Notes under the pieces: generated by a model
Databases searched by the model: none
What the model saw: only the letters and a program-made list of their open reading frames with translations
Told to the model about the DNA's origin: nothing
NCBI GenBank assembly: GCA_947494195.1
Contig: CANLUC010000001.1
Span: forward strand, 434,001-498,000
Origin: an uncultured Nesterenkonia sp.
GTDB taxonomy: Bacteria; Actinomycetota; Actinomycetes; Actinomycetales; Micrococcaceae
Direction: 5' to 3'
Length of the DNA: 64,000 nt
In this document: positions 7,827 to 17,129 of the stretch, piece by piece
How positions within the stretch are numbered: the stretch's first letter is position 1
Layout of the letters: each line of letters opens with the position of its first letter
Made by a program: the position numbers and the translations under genes

Positions 7827-8795
7827 ATGAAAACAGGCACGCACCCGTTGGGCAGGTTCCCTCTGGAGAAGGGTGGCGACCTCCCTTCAGCCGTCCTGAG
7901 CTATGCCACCTATGGCACGCTGAACGAATCCGGGAACAACGCTGTGCTCCTTCCGACGTACTACACCGGCACCCACGGGAGTTATGCGCCCTGGATCGGA
8001 CACAACCAGACCCTAGACCCGCGGAAGTGGTTCATAGTCTCAGTGGACATGTTGGGGAACGGTTGCTCCACGTCTCCCAGTACCTCCAACGCCAGGGATT
8101 TCCCAGACACCACCATCCTGGACAATGTGACCGCCCAATCGCATCTTCTCCGAGAACTGGGAGTCACGTCGATCGCGATGGTGGCAGGGTGGTCCATGGG
8201 CGCGATGCAGGCCCTGAGATGGGGGGCTGAGCAGCCGATTCCTGTGCGTGCGGTGCTCTCGGTCTGTGGCACGCTGAGTTGCGGATCTAGCAACGGCGTG
8301 TTCCTCGACGGCCTGCTCGACATCCTCGCAGCCCGGTCCGGGGAACGGGATCCGGCGGTGTTGCGCGCCTTCGGTGCCGTCTACGCTGGTTGGGCCTACT
8401 CGTCGCGCGTCCTGGCCGGTGAAGGTCTGCGTGATCTCGGGTACGCCGACGTCGAGGACATGATGGACTCTTGGCGCCAAGATCATGAGAAGTTCCACGC
8501 TGGGGACCTCGAATCTATGGCGCGCACCTGGAGACATTCATATTCAGAAGTGTCCGAGCAGGAGATCCAGTCGATCTTGCGCCGTATCACCGCCCGTACG
8601 ATCGTCATGCCGGGCTCGACAGACGCCTACTTCACGGCGAGACAAGCTGTTGAGGAAGCTCGGTGGATCGCTGACGTAGAAGTCCGCGAGCTCGAGTCTG
8701 AACTCGGCCATGTGGCTGGCCGGCCTGGGGTACGTCGCACGGAAGGTGCCGCGGTTGAGGGGGCGCTCTCCGATCTCCTAGCGGGCCGGCACTAG
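7827..8795 (+). CDS. MetX-like alpha/beta hydrolase of the nitrogen cassette
   Basis: The 322-residue protein has the alpha/beta hydrolase layout of the homoserine O-acetyltransferase group. YATYG and an LLPTYYTGTHGSY oxyanion region come first, then the nucleophile elbow AGWSMGAMQALRWG with S123, D266 in MPGSTDAYF and H295 in ELGHVAG. Some family members are true acetyltransferases; others are esterases or amidases. It starts two bases after the glnT-like stop and has no methionine-synthesis neighbour. A hydrolase that frees ammonia or an amine for the preceding ligase is therefore more plausible than a role in methionine synthesis. The substrate is not identifiable from sequence. Its stop overlaps the gluQRS stop by four bases, and its composition matches the rest of the cassette. 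Confidence 0.78.
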   Translation: MKTGTHPLGRFPLEKGGDLPSAVLSYATYGTLNESGNNAVLLPTYYTGTHGSYAPWIGHNQTLDPRKWFIVSVDMLGNGCSTSPSTSNARDFPDTTILDNVTAQSHLLRELGVTSIAMVAGWSMGAMQALRWGAEQPIPVRAVLSVCGTLSCGSSNGVFLDGLLDILAARSGERDPAVLRAFGAVYAGWAYSSRVLAGEGLRDLGYADVEDMMDSWRQDHEKFHAGDLESMARTWRHSYSEVSEQEIQSILRRITARTIVMPGSTDAYFTARQAVEEARWIADVEVRELESELGHVAGRPGVRRTEGAAVEGALSDLLAGRH

Positions 8796-9733
8796 CCTGC
8801 CTGCAGTGAAGTCGGCCTGAACACCCAGGGCTCCCGCGGCAGGCTGACTGGGTCGAAGGACTCCAGTGCCGCGGCCAGCGTCCCGGCGGAGAGTCCCAGC
8901 GAGTCCAGCAGCATCTCGCGCAGGGCCTCGTCGGTCAGGCCCTGCTCCCGCAGTGCCGAGCGGGTCACGGCCCCGTCCCGCTTGGCCAGGCGCTGCCCCT
9001 CGGAGTTGAGCACGAGGGGCACATGGGCATAGACGACCTCCGAGGCCGCCACGGTCCCGTAGAGCAGGCCGCGCAGGTAGGCCTGGCTCGGGGCCGAGGC
9101 GGCGAGGTCGTCCCCGCGGACCACCTGGTCCACCCCGGTGAGGTGATCATCGACCACCACCGCCAGGTTGTAGGCCGGGGCGCCGTCGTTGCGCTGGAGC
9201 ACGAAGTCATCCACTCCGGTGGTGATCTCCCCGAGCAGCAGGTCCTGCACGCTGACCTGCGGGGCGGCGCCGTCGTCGTCGCGGTCGGCGCGCAGTCGCA
9301 GCGAGGCAGGGCGCTCGGCACGACGGCGCGCGCGTTCTGTCTCGCTGAGGTTCCGGCAGGTGCCGGGATAGACCCCGGGAGTCGCATGCGGGGCGCGGGT
9401 GGCCTCCCGGATGTCCTTGCGCGAGCAGAAGCATTCAAAGGTCAGCCTCGACGCGGTGAGCTGCTCGAGGGCTTCCGCGTAGAGACTCAGCCGGTCGGAC
9501 TGCCTGATGGACGCGTGGCCATTCCTGGGGTCGAAGGTCAGACCCACTGCGTGCAGATCCTCGAGCTGCTGGGCTTCGGCACCCTGAACCGTGCGTTCGG
9601 CATCCAGGTCCTCGAACCGGAGCAGGAAGTCCCGGCTGCTCCACCGCGCGAAGAGCCAGGCCAGCATTCCCGTGCGCAGGTTCCCGAGATGAAGGTCTCC
9701 GGAGGGACTGGGCGCGTAGCGTCCTGCAGGCAC
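8792..9733 (-). CDS. gluQRS: Glutamyl-Q tRNA(Asp) synthetase
   Basis: At 313 residues this is a truncated glutamyl-tRNA synthetase catalytic domain, as expected for GluQRS, which attaches glutamate to queuosine in the tRNA(Asp) anticodon. The HIGH-like motif is PSPSGDLHLGN near the N-terminus and the KMSKS-like loop is RLAKRDGAV. A zinc site is suggested by FECFCSRKD and the later YPGTC. No anticodon-binding C-terminal domain is present. It lies tail to tail with the cassette hydrolase and is divergent from the tRNA-Ser gene. Confidence 0.92.
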   Translation of the reverse strand: MPAGRYAPSPSGDLHLGNLRTGMLAWLFARWSSRDFLLRFEDLDAERTVQGAEAQQLEDLHAVGLTFDPRNGHASIRQSDRLSLYAEALEQLTASRLTFECFCSRKDIREATRAPHATPGVYPGTCRNLSETERARRRAERPASLRLRADRDDDGAAPQVSVQDLLLGEITTGVDDFVLQRNDGAPAYNLAVVVDDHLTGVDQVVRGDDLAASAPSQAYLRGLLYGTVAASEVVYAHVPLVLNSEGQRLAKRDGAVTRSALREQGLTDEALREMLLDSLGLSAGTLAAALESFDPVSLPREPWVFRPTSLQAG

Positions 9734-9920
9734 CTGGGACTCCTCTGTGGGGGTTGAGCTGGGCAGATCCGAAACCCACGCGAGGGGGCGATGTGCTGGT
9801 CACTCGGCGGGGGTAAACCATCCTACGGGGAGCCGATGTGCATTCTGGGATGCATCTCCGCTAGTATGAAGTCTGCTCTCGAGGGCCGTGTCGATCAGGC
9901 AGGCCAGCGAGAAGCAGCCA

Positions 9921-10005
9921 GGAGGATTCGCCTAGCGGCCTATGGCGCACGCTTGGAACGCGTGTTGGGTTCACGCCCTCGGGGGTTCAAATCCCCCATC
10001 CTCCG
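9921..10005 (+). tRNA. tRNA-Ser (anticodon GGA)
   Basis: The acceptor arms GGAGGAT and ATCCTCC pair perfectly, the anticodon stem-loop is CACGC-TTGGAAC-GCGTG with anticodon GGA, and the T arm is GGGGG-TTCAAAT-CCCCC. A long variable arm makes it a class II tRNA of about 85 bases, as serine tRNAs are. CCA is not fully encoded (GCA follows). A strong terminator comes six bases later. Confidence 0.96.
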
Positions 10006-10011
10006 CAGCAC

Positions 10012-10050
10012 GAAGCCCGTCAGCCTGGATCAGGCTGACGGGCTTCTTTG
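10012..10050 (+). terminator. Intrinsic terminator after tRNA-Ser
   Basis: GAAGCCCGTCAGCCTG (10012-10027) pairs perfectly with CAGGCTGACGGGCTTC (10031-10046) across a three-base loop, followed by TTTGTG. This 16-bp stem ends the tRNA transcript. It also lies downstream of the convergent small Cys-rich gene and may stop that too. Confidence 0.92.
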
Positions 10051-10103
10051 TGTCTGGACCCCCTGAGCAGGCGAGTCACCGGGGAGACGGGCGGAGCGCC
10101 GGC

Positions 10104-10265
10104 TCAGCGGCCGAGCAGGCGGGCGAAGAATCCACTGGGCGGTGCGGACTCATGGCCCGGGCAGCGCTGCCCGGCACTGACTCCTCGCATCACTTCATCC
10201 ACGTGCTGCCCGCATCCGGCCCAGGTGGTCTTTCCACAGATCTTGCAGCTCACTGCACGGCACAT
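10104..10265 (-). CDS. Small conserved cysteine-rich protein
   Basis: A 53-residue protein starting MCRAVSCKICGKTTWAGCG, with an AAAGGAG ribosome binding site seven to eight bases before the ATG. Cysteines at positions 2, 7, 10, 17 and 33, plus histidines in GQHVD and PGHES, could hold a metal such as zinc or copper, or act in sulfur chemistry. I recognise the CxxCGKxTWxGCGxHVDxVM pattern from short uncharacterised proteins in many actinobacteria; no function is established to my knowledge. The tail PPSGFFARLLGR is amphipathic. Its promoter region contains a perfect CsoR-like palindrome, suggesting control by copper, another thiophilic metal or persulfide. It is divergent from the secreted nuclease. 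Confidence 0.8.
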   Translation of the reverse strand: MCRAVSCKICGKTTWAGCGQHVDEVMRGVSAGQRCPGHESAPPSGFFARLLGR

Positions 10266-10297
10266 TGCGCTCTCCTTTGATCGATAGTCTTGGGTCA

Positions 10298-10317
10298 GTA
10301 TACCCCCGGGGGTATAC
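10298..10317. promoter_or_regulatory. Perfect 20-bp palindrome, CsoR/RcnR-type operator candidate
   Basis: GTATACCCCCGGGGGTATAC is a perfect inverted repeat 32 bases upstream of the Cys-rich protein start. The TATACCCC/GGGGTATA pattern is typical of operators bound by the CsoR family (CsoR, RcnR, CstR). On the minus strand it overlaps a TATACT that could be the -10 box, so binding would repress. No csoR gene is in this window. Confidence 0.7.
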
Positions 10318-10574
10318 AAGGTGAGTGGTCGACGTCGTCGCTGGAGGTTCGGCGGCGCAACATACCCGCACAGACGGCCTCCGAACACCCGCAGGTCACA
10401 GGCATTTCCCTTCATGTAGCACGCCGTTCACATGACCCTGCTTGGATTCATCACAGGCCGAACTGTGCTTGAACTCACTCGCGGGGCTTCGCAGATCGGT
10501 CTGAAGATTCGCACTGAAACGACCACCATGGTGAGCGCTCGCAGCGATCACCTTGACCTGATGAGGACTATGAC
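10318..10574. other. Upstream region of the nuclease gene
   Basis: This 257-base stretch between the CsoR-like operator and the nuclease start has no convincing gene. Promoter elements for the nuclease must lie here, but no clean -35/-10 pair stands out. GTTCACATGACC at about 10429-10440 resembles half of an actinobacterial PHO box, without a second well-placed repeat. Confidence 0.4.
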
Positions 10575-13500
10575 GTGACGAGATCCCCCAGCAATGCTCC
10601 CCCACCAGGACGACGACGTCGCTTGACCCGCGGCCTCGCCGCCCTCGGACTGAGCACCGCGCTCCTGGCGCCGGCCCCGGCCTTTGCCACGCCCGAGACC
10701 CCTGCCCCGGACGCGGCACCCGGCGCAGACTGCGTGGTGATCAATGAGGCATTCCCCAACGGCGGCAGCGGCTCGGCCGCGCTGACCAACCGCTTCATTG
10801 AGCTGCTCAACACCTGTGAGGAGAGCGTGGACCTCGGCGACTGGTCGCTGCAGTACCGCGCCCGGTCCTCCACCGGTGCGCCGACTTCGACGGTGACGCT
10901 CGGCGGTGAGATCCAGCCCGGAGGGCACTACCTGATCCAGGGCGGAGGCAACAGCGGAGACGGCGCTGGGCTCCCCGCAGCTGACGCCGAGACCGGTGCC
11001 GCGATCGGCGCTGCCGCGGGCGGCACCTTCATCCTGGCCACCACGGCCGAGGCCCTGGAGGGACTGCCGCTGGAGTCAGTGGTCGATGAGCCGCAGGTGG
11101 CGGACCTGCTGGGTTTCGGCGGCACCAACACCTTCGAGACCGCTGCGGCGACCTCCGGGACGAACACCCAGTCCCTCAACCGCGCCGAGGGATCCGACAC
11201 CGACGACAATTCCGCAGACTTCACCCGCGGGACCCCCTCGCCCACCAACGCTGCGGGCGAGACCAGCCCTGGGGCGGAGCCTGAGCCCGAGCCCACGGAT
11301 CCGGAGCCATCTGAGCCCGGCGAGGACCCCAGCGATCCAGAGCCCACGGATCCGGAACCGACTGACCCGGAGCCGACCGATCCCGAGCCGACCGATCCCG
11401 AGGTGGATCCCACGGAGCTGGAGATCAGCGAGATCAACTCCACGTTGGCAGGCGATGACGAGGAGTTCGCCGTGACCACCCGCGGTGTGGTGACTGCCGT
11501 GTACCCCGCGGAGCAGAGCCTCAACGGCTTCTACCTGCAAACCGCCGGCTCGGGCGGAGACGTGGACCTGAGCACTCACGACACCTCGGACGCGATCTTC
11601 GTGTATTCGCCGTGGTCAGTCTCTGAGGAGCGCGTACAGATCGGGGACTTCGTCGAGATCACCGGCGACGCCGAGGTCTACTACGACGCTCCGCAGATCA
11701 GCCTGTATCCGGAGTCCACACAGACCCCGCATCACGAGTTCAGCCTGATCGAGGATGAGACCTTTGAAGCCGTCAAGCCTGCTTCCGTGGAGGTCCCCGA
11801 GACTGCGGAGGACCGCGAATCGCTGCTGGGCATGCTGATCGACCCGCAGGGCACCTACACGGTCACCGACCACTACACGCTGAACCAGTACGGCGAGATC
11901 GGCATCGTCCTGGGCGAGGAGCCGCTGGTGAACCCCACCTCGGCGTTCCGTCCGGGCCCAGAGGCTGAGGCTCTGGCCGCTGAGAACGCTGAGCGGGTCA
12001 TCTACCTCGACGACGCAGCGTCGACCTCCTGGCAGGCCTGGAGCGAAGATCGCGACCAGCCGCTGCCCTACCTCACGCTCGAGGATCCGATCCGGATCGG
12101 CGCCGAGGTGCTGTGGCAGACCGACGTCCTCATGGACTACCGGTTCGAGGAATGGCGGCTGCAGCCGCTTTCCAAGCTCACCCCGGAGACCGCAGAGCAG
12201 GTCCAGCCCGCAGAGTTCGAGAACACCCGCGAGGGAAACGAGTCCCCTGCGGAGCGGACCGGAGATGTGCGCATCGCCGGATTCAACGTGCTGAACTACT
12301 TCATCTCCCTCGGCGAGGACGAGGCCGGGTGTGAGTACTACACCGACATCGACGGCAACCCCACCACGAACGACTACTGCGACGCCCGGGGTGCCTACAG
12401 CCAGGAGAGCTTTGAGCGCCAGGAGGCCAAGATCGTCGCCGCCATCAGCGGGCTCGACGCCGATGTGGTGGCCCTGCAGGAGATCGAGAACACCCGCTAC
12501 TTCTTCGCAGACGGCGACCGTGACCGGGCGCTGGCTGCTCTGGTCGAGGCGCTCAACGGTGCCGAGAACAGCGCCGGCACCTGGGACTACGTCGAATCCC
12601 CCGAAGAGGTTCCCGCCGAGGAAGATGTGATCCGCAACGGATTCATCTACCGCACCGACCGCGTCGCGCCCGAGGGTGACTCGCGCATCCTCTTCGAGGA
12701 AGGGGTCGATGACCTCGATCAGAGCGAGCTCGGGGAGCTGGATCTGGACGCGATCTTCTCCAATGCACGTGAACCGCTTGCCCAGGAATTCACGGAGGTG
12801 GATGGCTCCGGCGAGGCGCCCGACGGCGCGGAGAGCTTCATCGCCGTCGTGAACCACCTCAAGTCCAAGGGTGGCAGCGGCACCGGCGACAATGCCGACA
12901 CCACCGGCCAGGGCTCCTTCAACGGTGACCGTGTCCGGCAGGCAGAGGCGCTCGTGGCCTTCGCCGACGCCCTCCAGGAGGACGCCGACACCGAGAAGCT
13001 GTTCCTGATGGGTGACTTCAACTCCTACGAGCTGGAGGACCCGATCCAGGTCATCACCGAGGCGGGGTACTCCAACCTCTCCGCGGCGACCGGTGGATAC
13101 AGCTACATGTTCGACGGCGCGGTGGGATCCCTGGATCATCTCTTCGCCACCGAGGCCGCCGCCGGTGACGTGGACCAGACGCAGATCTGGAACATCAACG
13201 CGGTGGAGCCCCTCGCGCTGGAATACAGCCGCTACAACTCCGTGGGCACGATGCTCTACGCCCCGGATCAGTGGCGCTCCTCCGACCACGATCCGATCGT
13301 GGCCGACCTCACCCTCTCCGGAGCCGGCACTCCCGGCGATGGTGATGAGGACGAGGACGGAGACGGCGACGACGGCGGCGGTGACGACGGCGGCGAGGAG
13401 ACTCCCAGCTACGAGGCCTGGGACTCTGCCGCGGTCTACACCAACGGCGACACCGTGAGGCACGAGGGCGGCGTCTACACAGCGCTCTGGTACTCCAAGA

Positions 13501-13718
13501 ATCAGGTCCCCGGGGCATCTCCGTGGAGCGCCTGGTCCGAGGTGGGAACCCCCGCCGAGTGTGGCGACGCGACCCTGCCGCAGTGGGCGCCGAGCTCACA
13601 GTTCGACGGCGGCGAGACGATCGTGCACGAGGGCACGAGCTACACCGCCAAGTGGTACACCCGGAACCAGGAACCGGGGAACCAGTACGGCCCCTGGGAG
13701 GAGAACGGCAGCTGCTGA
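10575..13718 (+). CDS. Secreted multidomain nuclease (ExeM/NucH-like) with chitin-binding-type modules
   Basis: A 1047-residue exported protein starting at GTG with GAGGA upstream. A basic N-terminus and hydrophobic core end at APAFA-TP (about 38), a signal peptidase I site. Residues about 50-225 look like a lamin-tail domain (CVVINEAFPNGG, NRFIELLNTCEESVDLGDWSL). A Pro-Glu-Asp linker of PEPTD repeats comes next, then an OB-like region typical of extracellular nucleases (VTTRGVVTAVYP, GFYLQ). The endonuclease/exonuclease/phosphatase domain at about 565-910 shows FNVLNYF, ALQEIEN, MGDFNSY and SSDHDPI, supplying the metal and catalytic residues. An acidic Gly/Asp linker leads to two repeats of about 45 residues (946-990, 1000-1047) with ALWYSKNQ and AKWYTRNQ, like carbohydrate-binding families 5/12. 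It probably degrades extracellular DNA for phosphate or nutrients while bound to a chitin-like polymer. Confidence 0.87.
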   Translation: MTRSPSNAPPPGRRRRLTRGLAALGLSTALLAPAPAFATPETPAPDAAPGADCVVINEAFPNGGSGSAALTNRFIELLNTCEESVDLGDWSLQYRARSSTGAPTSTVTLGGEIQPGGHYLIQGGGNSGDGAGLPAADAETGAAIGAAAGGTFILATTAEALEGLPLESVVDEPQVADLLGFGGTNTFETAAATSGTNTQSLNRAEGSDTDDNSADFTRGTPSPTNAAGETSPGAEPEPEPTDPEPSEPGEDPSDPEPTDPEPTDPEPTDPEPTDPEVDPTELEISEINSTLAGDDEEFAVTTRGVVTAVYPAEQSLNGFYLQTAGSGGDVDLSTHDTSDAIFVYSPWSVSEERVQIGDFVEITGDAEVYYDAPQISLYPESTQTPHHEFSLIEDETFEAVKPASVEVPETAEDRESLLGMLIDPQGTYTVTDHYTLNQYGEIGIVLGEEPLVNPTSAFRPGPEAEALAAENAERVIYLDDAASTSWQAWSEDRDQPLPYLTLEDPIRIGAEVLWQTDVLMDYRFEEWRLQPLSKLTPETAEQVQPAEFENTREGNESPAERTGDVRIAGFNVLNYFISLGEDEAGCEYYTDIDGNPTTNDYCDARGAYSQESFERQEAKIVAAISGLDADVVALQEIENTRYFFADGDRDRALAALVEALNGAENSAGTWDYVESPEEVPAEEDVIRNGFIYRTDRVAPEGDSRILFEEGVDDLDQSELGELDLDAIFSNAREPLAQEFTEVDGSGEAPDGAESFIAVVNHLKSKGGSGTGDNADTTGQGSFNGDRVRQAEALVAFADALQEDADTEKLFLMGDFNSYELEDPIQVITEAGYSNLSAATGGYSYMFDGAVGSLDHLFATEAAAGDVDQTQIWNINAVEPLALEYSRYNSVGTMLYAPDQWRSSDHDPIVADLTLSGAGTPGDGDEDEDGDGDDGGGDDGGEETPSYEAWDSAAVYTNGDTVRHEGGVYTALWYSKNQVPGASPWSAWSEVGTPAECGDATLPQWAPSSQFDGGETIVHEGTSYTAKWYTRNQEPGNQYGPWEENGSC

Positions 13719-13731
13719 GCTGAGCGGGGCC

Positions 13732-13764
13732 GAGCTGGGCTGGGCTGACGACTCGGCCCAGCTC
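13732..13764 (+). terminator. Stem-loop after nuclease gene
   Basis: GAGCTGGGC (13732-13740) pairs with GCCCAGCTC (13756-13764), 13 bases after the nuclease stop. No T tract follows, so it may be a weak terminator or an mRNA end structure. Confidence 0.5.
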
Positions 13765-13831
13765 ACCCGGCTTCAGCTGGGCTGATGCCGCTGAGCCGAC
13801 CTCGCTGAGCCGATTCCGCCCGCCCCACGCG

Positions 13832-13898
13832 TTTGTCGTAGAGCTATAGCGGATCGTAGAGCTATAGCCCTACGATTCTGCAGCAGCTCTACGACAAA
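13832..13898. repeat. Nested inverted repeat, copy 1
   Basis: TTTGTCGTAGAGCT (13832-13845) and AGCTCTACGACAAA (13885-13898) are perfect outer arms. Inside them 13853-13876 is a second palindrome (ATCGTAG..CTACGAT) with one mismatched pair. The word CGTAGAGCTATAGC occurs twice within the element. It resembles the second element at 14000-14072 and lies in the 377-base gap between the convergent nuclease and guaB3 genes. Confidence 0.85.
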
Positions 13899-13999
13899 TT
13901 GCGTTGAGGGGCCCCGCGTACAGAAGTGCCGGGGAAACTGGCTCCGTGTGCGCCCGGGGTCTCGACACGACTCCGCACCCGGCCAGACCGCCCCTCCAC

Positions 14000-14072
14000 G
14001 AAAAAATCGTAGAGCTGTCGCTTGTCGTAGAGCTATAGCTCTACGATTCTGCGACAGCTCTACGATTTTTTC
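14000..14072. repeat. Nested inverted repeat, copy 2 (possible bidirectional terminator)
   Basis: The outer arms are 22 bases each and perfectly complementary (14000-14021 with 14051-14072); they begin GAAAAAATCG and end CGATTTTTTC. Between them lies a perfect 22-bp palindrome at 14025-14046 (TCGTAGAGCTA/TAGCTCTACGA). The T runs at each end could terminate transcription from both sides, and the guaB3 stop is 24 bases away. The nested design is more elaborate than a normal terminator and recalls REP-like elements. Confidence 0.88.
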
Positions 14073-14095
14073 CGAGGGGCCGGTGCGTGCGTGAG

Positions 14096-15238
14096 TCAGC
14101 GGGTCTGCTGGCCCATCGGGGAGACGATTGCGTCCACGCGCTGGAAGGACTTCAGATCCACGTAGCCCGTGGAGGCCATCGCGTGGCGCAGGCCGCCCAT
14201 CAGGTTCGACGACCCATCGGTGTGGTGCGCGGGGCCCCAGAGCAGCTCCTGCAGCGGAGCGACGGTGCCCACCCGGGTGCGGTGCCCGCGCGGGAAATCG
14301 GGGTGCACCGCTTCGAGCCCCCAGTGCCAGCCCTTGCCCGGAGCCTCTTCGGCGCGAGCAAGCGTGGTGCCGAGCATGACGGCGTCGGCGCCCATGGCCA
14401 GCGCCTTGACGAGGTCCCCCGAGGAACCCATCCCGCCGTCGGCGATCACCTGGACGTAGCGCCCGCCCGATTCATCGAGGTAGTCCCGGCGAGCGGCCGC
14501 GACGTCGCTGATCGCGGTGGCCATCGGCACGCGAATGCCCATGGCGCGACGCGTGGTCGTCGCAGCCCCGCCACCGAAGCCGACCAGCACGCCGGCGGCA
14601 CCGGTGCGCATCAGATGCAGCGCCGGGGTGTACCCGGCGGCGCCGCCGACGATCACGGGCACATCGAGTTCGTAGATGAACTCCTTGAGGTTCAGCGGGT
14701 CGCCGTTCTGCGCCACGTGCTCGGCTGAGACGGTGGTGCCGCGGATGACGAACATGTCGACCCCGGCCGCGACCACGGTCTCGTAGAACTCTTGGGTGCG
14801 CTGCGGAGTCAGGGACCCCGAGACCACGACGCCGGCGTCACGGATCTCTGCCAGCCGTGCGGTGATCAGCTCGGCCTTGATGGGCTCGGAGTAGAGCTCC
14901 TGCAGGCGGCGGGTGTTGTCCGCAGAGATCTCATCGGCGCCCAGCGCCGCGATCTCGGCGAGCATCGGCTCGGGATCCTCGTAGCGGGTCCACAGCCCCT
15001 CCAGGTTCAGCACGCCAAGGCCGCCCTGCTTGCCCAGTTCGATGGCGGTGGCCGGGGACATGACCGAGTCCATTGGCGCACCGATCACCGGCATGTTGAA
15101 GGAGTAGGCGTCGATGCGCCAGTCCAGGCTCACGTCCTGCGGGCTGCGAGTACGCCGGTTCGGGACGATGGCGACATCGTCCAGCGCCCAGGCCCTTCGA
15201 CCGTTCTTGGCCAGGCCGATGGGGATCTCGTTGCTCAA
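14096..15238 (-). CDS. GuaB3-family IMP dehydrogenase-related protein
   Basis: A 380-residue TIM-barrel protein of the GuaB3 family common in actinobacteria. It resembles IMP dehydrogenase (ALDDVAIVPNRRTRSPQDVSL, IGAPMDSVMSP, GVLNLEGLW, QVIADGGMGSSGDLVKALAMGADAVMLG) but has no CBS pair. The catalytic-cysteine loop, GSICTTR in guaB, reads GGGAATTTRRAMG, so the active cysteine is missing. Normal IMP oxidation is therefore doubtful, and a related purine or regulatory role is possible. It follows guaB on the same strand after 13 bases and is very likely co-transcribed. The start ATG has AAAGGAG upstream. Confidence 0.9.
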   Translation of the reverse strand: MSNEIPIGLAKNGRRAWALDDVAIVPNRRTRSPQDVSLDWRIDAYSFNMPVIGAPMDSVMSPATAIELGKQGGLGVLNLEGLWTRYEDPEPMLAEIAALGADEISADNTRRLQELYSEPIKAELITARLAEIRDAGVVVSGSLTPQRTQEFYETVVAAGVDMFVIRGTTVSAEHVAQNGDPLNLKEFIYELDVPVIVGGAAGYTPALHLMRTGAAGVLVGFGGGAATTTRRAMGIRVPMATAISDVAAARRDYLDESGGRYVQVIADGGMGSSGDLVKALAMGADAVMLGTTLARAEEAPGKGWHWGLEAVHPDFPRGHRTRVGTVAPLQELLWGPAHHTDGSSNLMGGLRHAMASTGYVDLKSFQRVDAIVSPMGQQTR

Positions 15239-15251
15239 AACAGCTCCTTTA

Positions 15252-16898
<1,647 letters not shown>

Positions 16899-16915
16899 CG
16901 TCTATAAAGTTTCAC

Positions 16916-16924
16916 TTAGCACTC
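16916..16924. promoter_or_regulatory. Isolated CIRCE half-site
   Basis: TTAGCACTC occurs again right at the predicted transcription start, without a matching right arm. It may be a relic of a second operator or a weak accessory contact. The rest of the leader (16925-17113) shows no clear gene or riboswitch. Confidence 0.55.
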
Positions 16925-17129
16925 GAGACCCTCGGGTGCCAGCCTGTCCGCGGGCCGTCAACCTGCGGATATCAGCCTGACGGGGCACCATCCGGCACCG
17001 CGACGACGGTTGGCCACTCCTAAGGCGTGCAACAGATTTCGGCCTGTCGAGCACCCCGGCGTCACCGGGATGCCCGGTACGGGCCTGTGCAGTTATCCGA
17101 TTCCACCCCACGCAAAGGAGAGTACTGAC

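Noticed and set aside
9921-10005. tRNA-Ser as an attachment site of an integrated element
   Set aside because: No integrase gene and no repeated tRNA 3' end was seen nearby; the tRNA is followed by its own terminator.
10425-10465. Possible PHO box before the nuclease gene
   Set aside because: Only one GTTCAC-like unit is good, and the second has neither the right spacing nor sequence.
11283-11405. Short repeats that could suggest a CRISPR array
   Set aside because: They are PEPTD codon repeats inside the nuclease linker, in frame and without spacers.
11616-13463. 615-codon open frame on the minus strand opposite the nuclease
   Set aside because: It mirrors the nuclease codons in a G+C-rich gene, has no recognisable domain, and the plus strand encodes clear nuclease motifs and a signal peptide.
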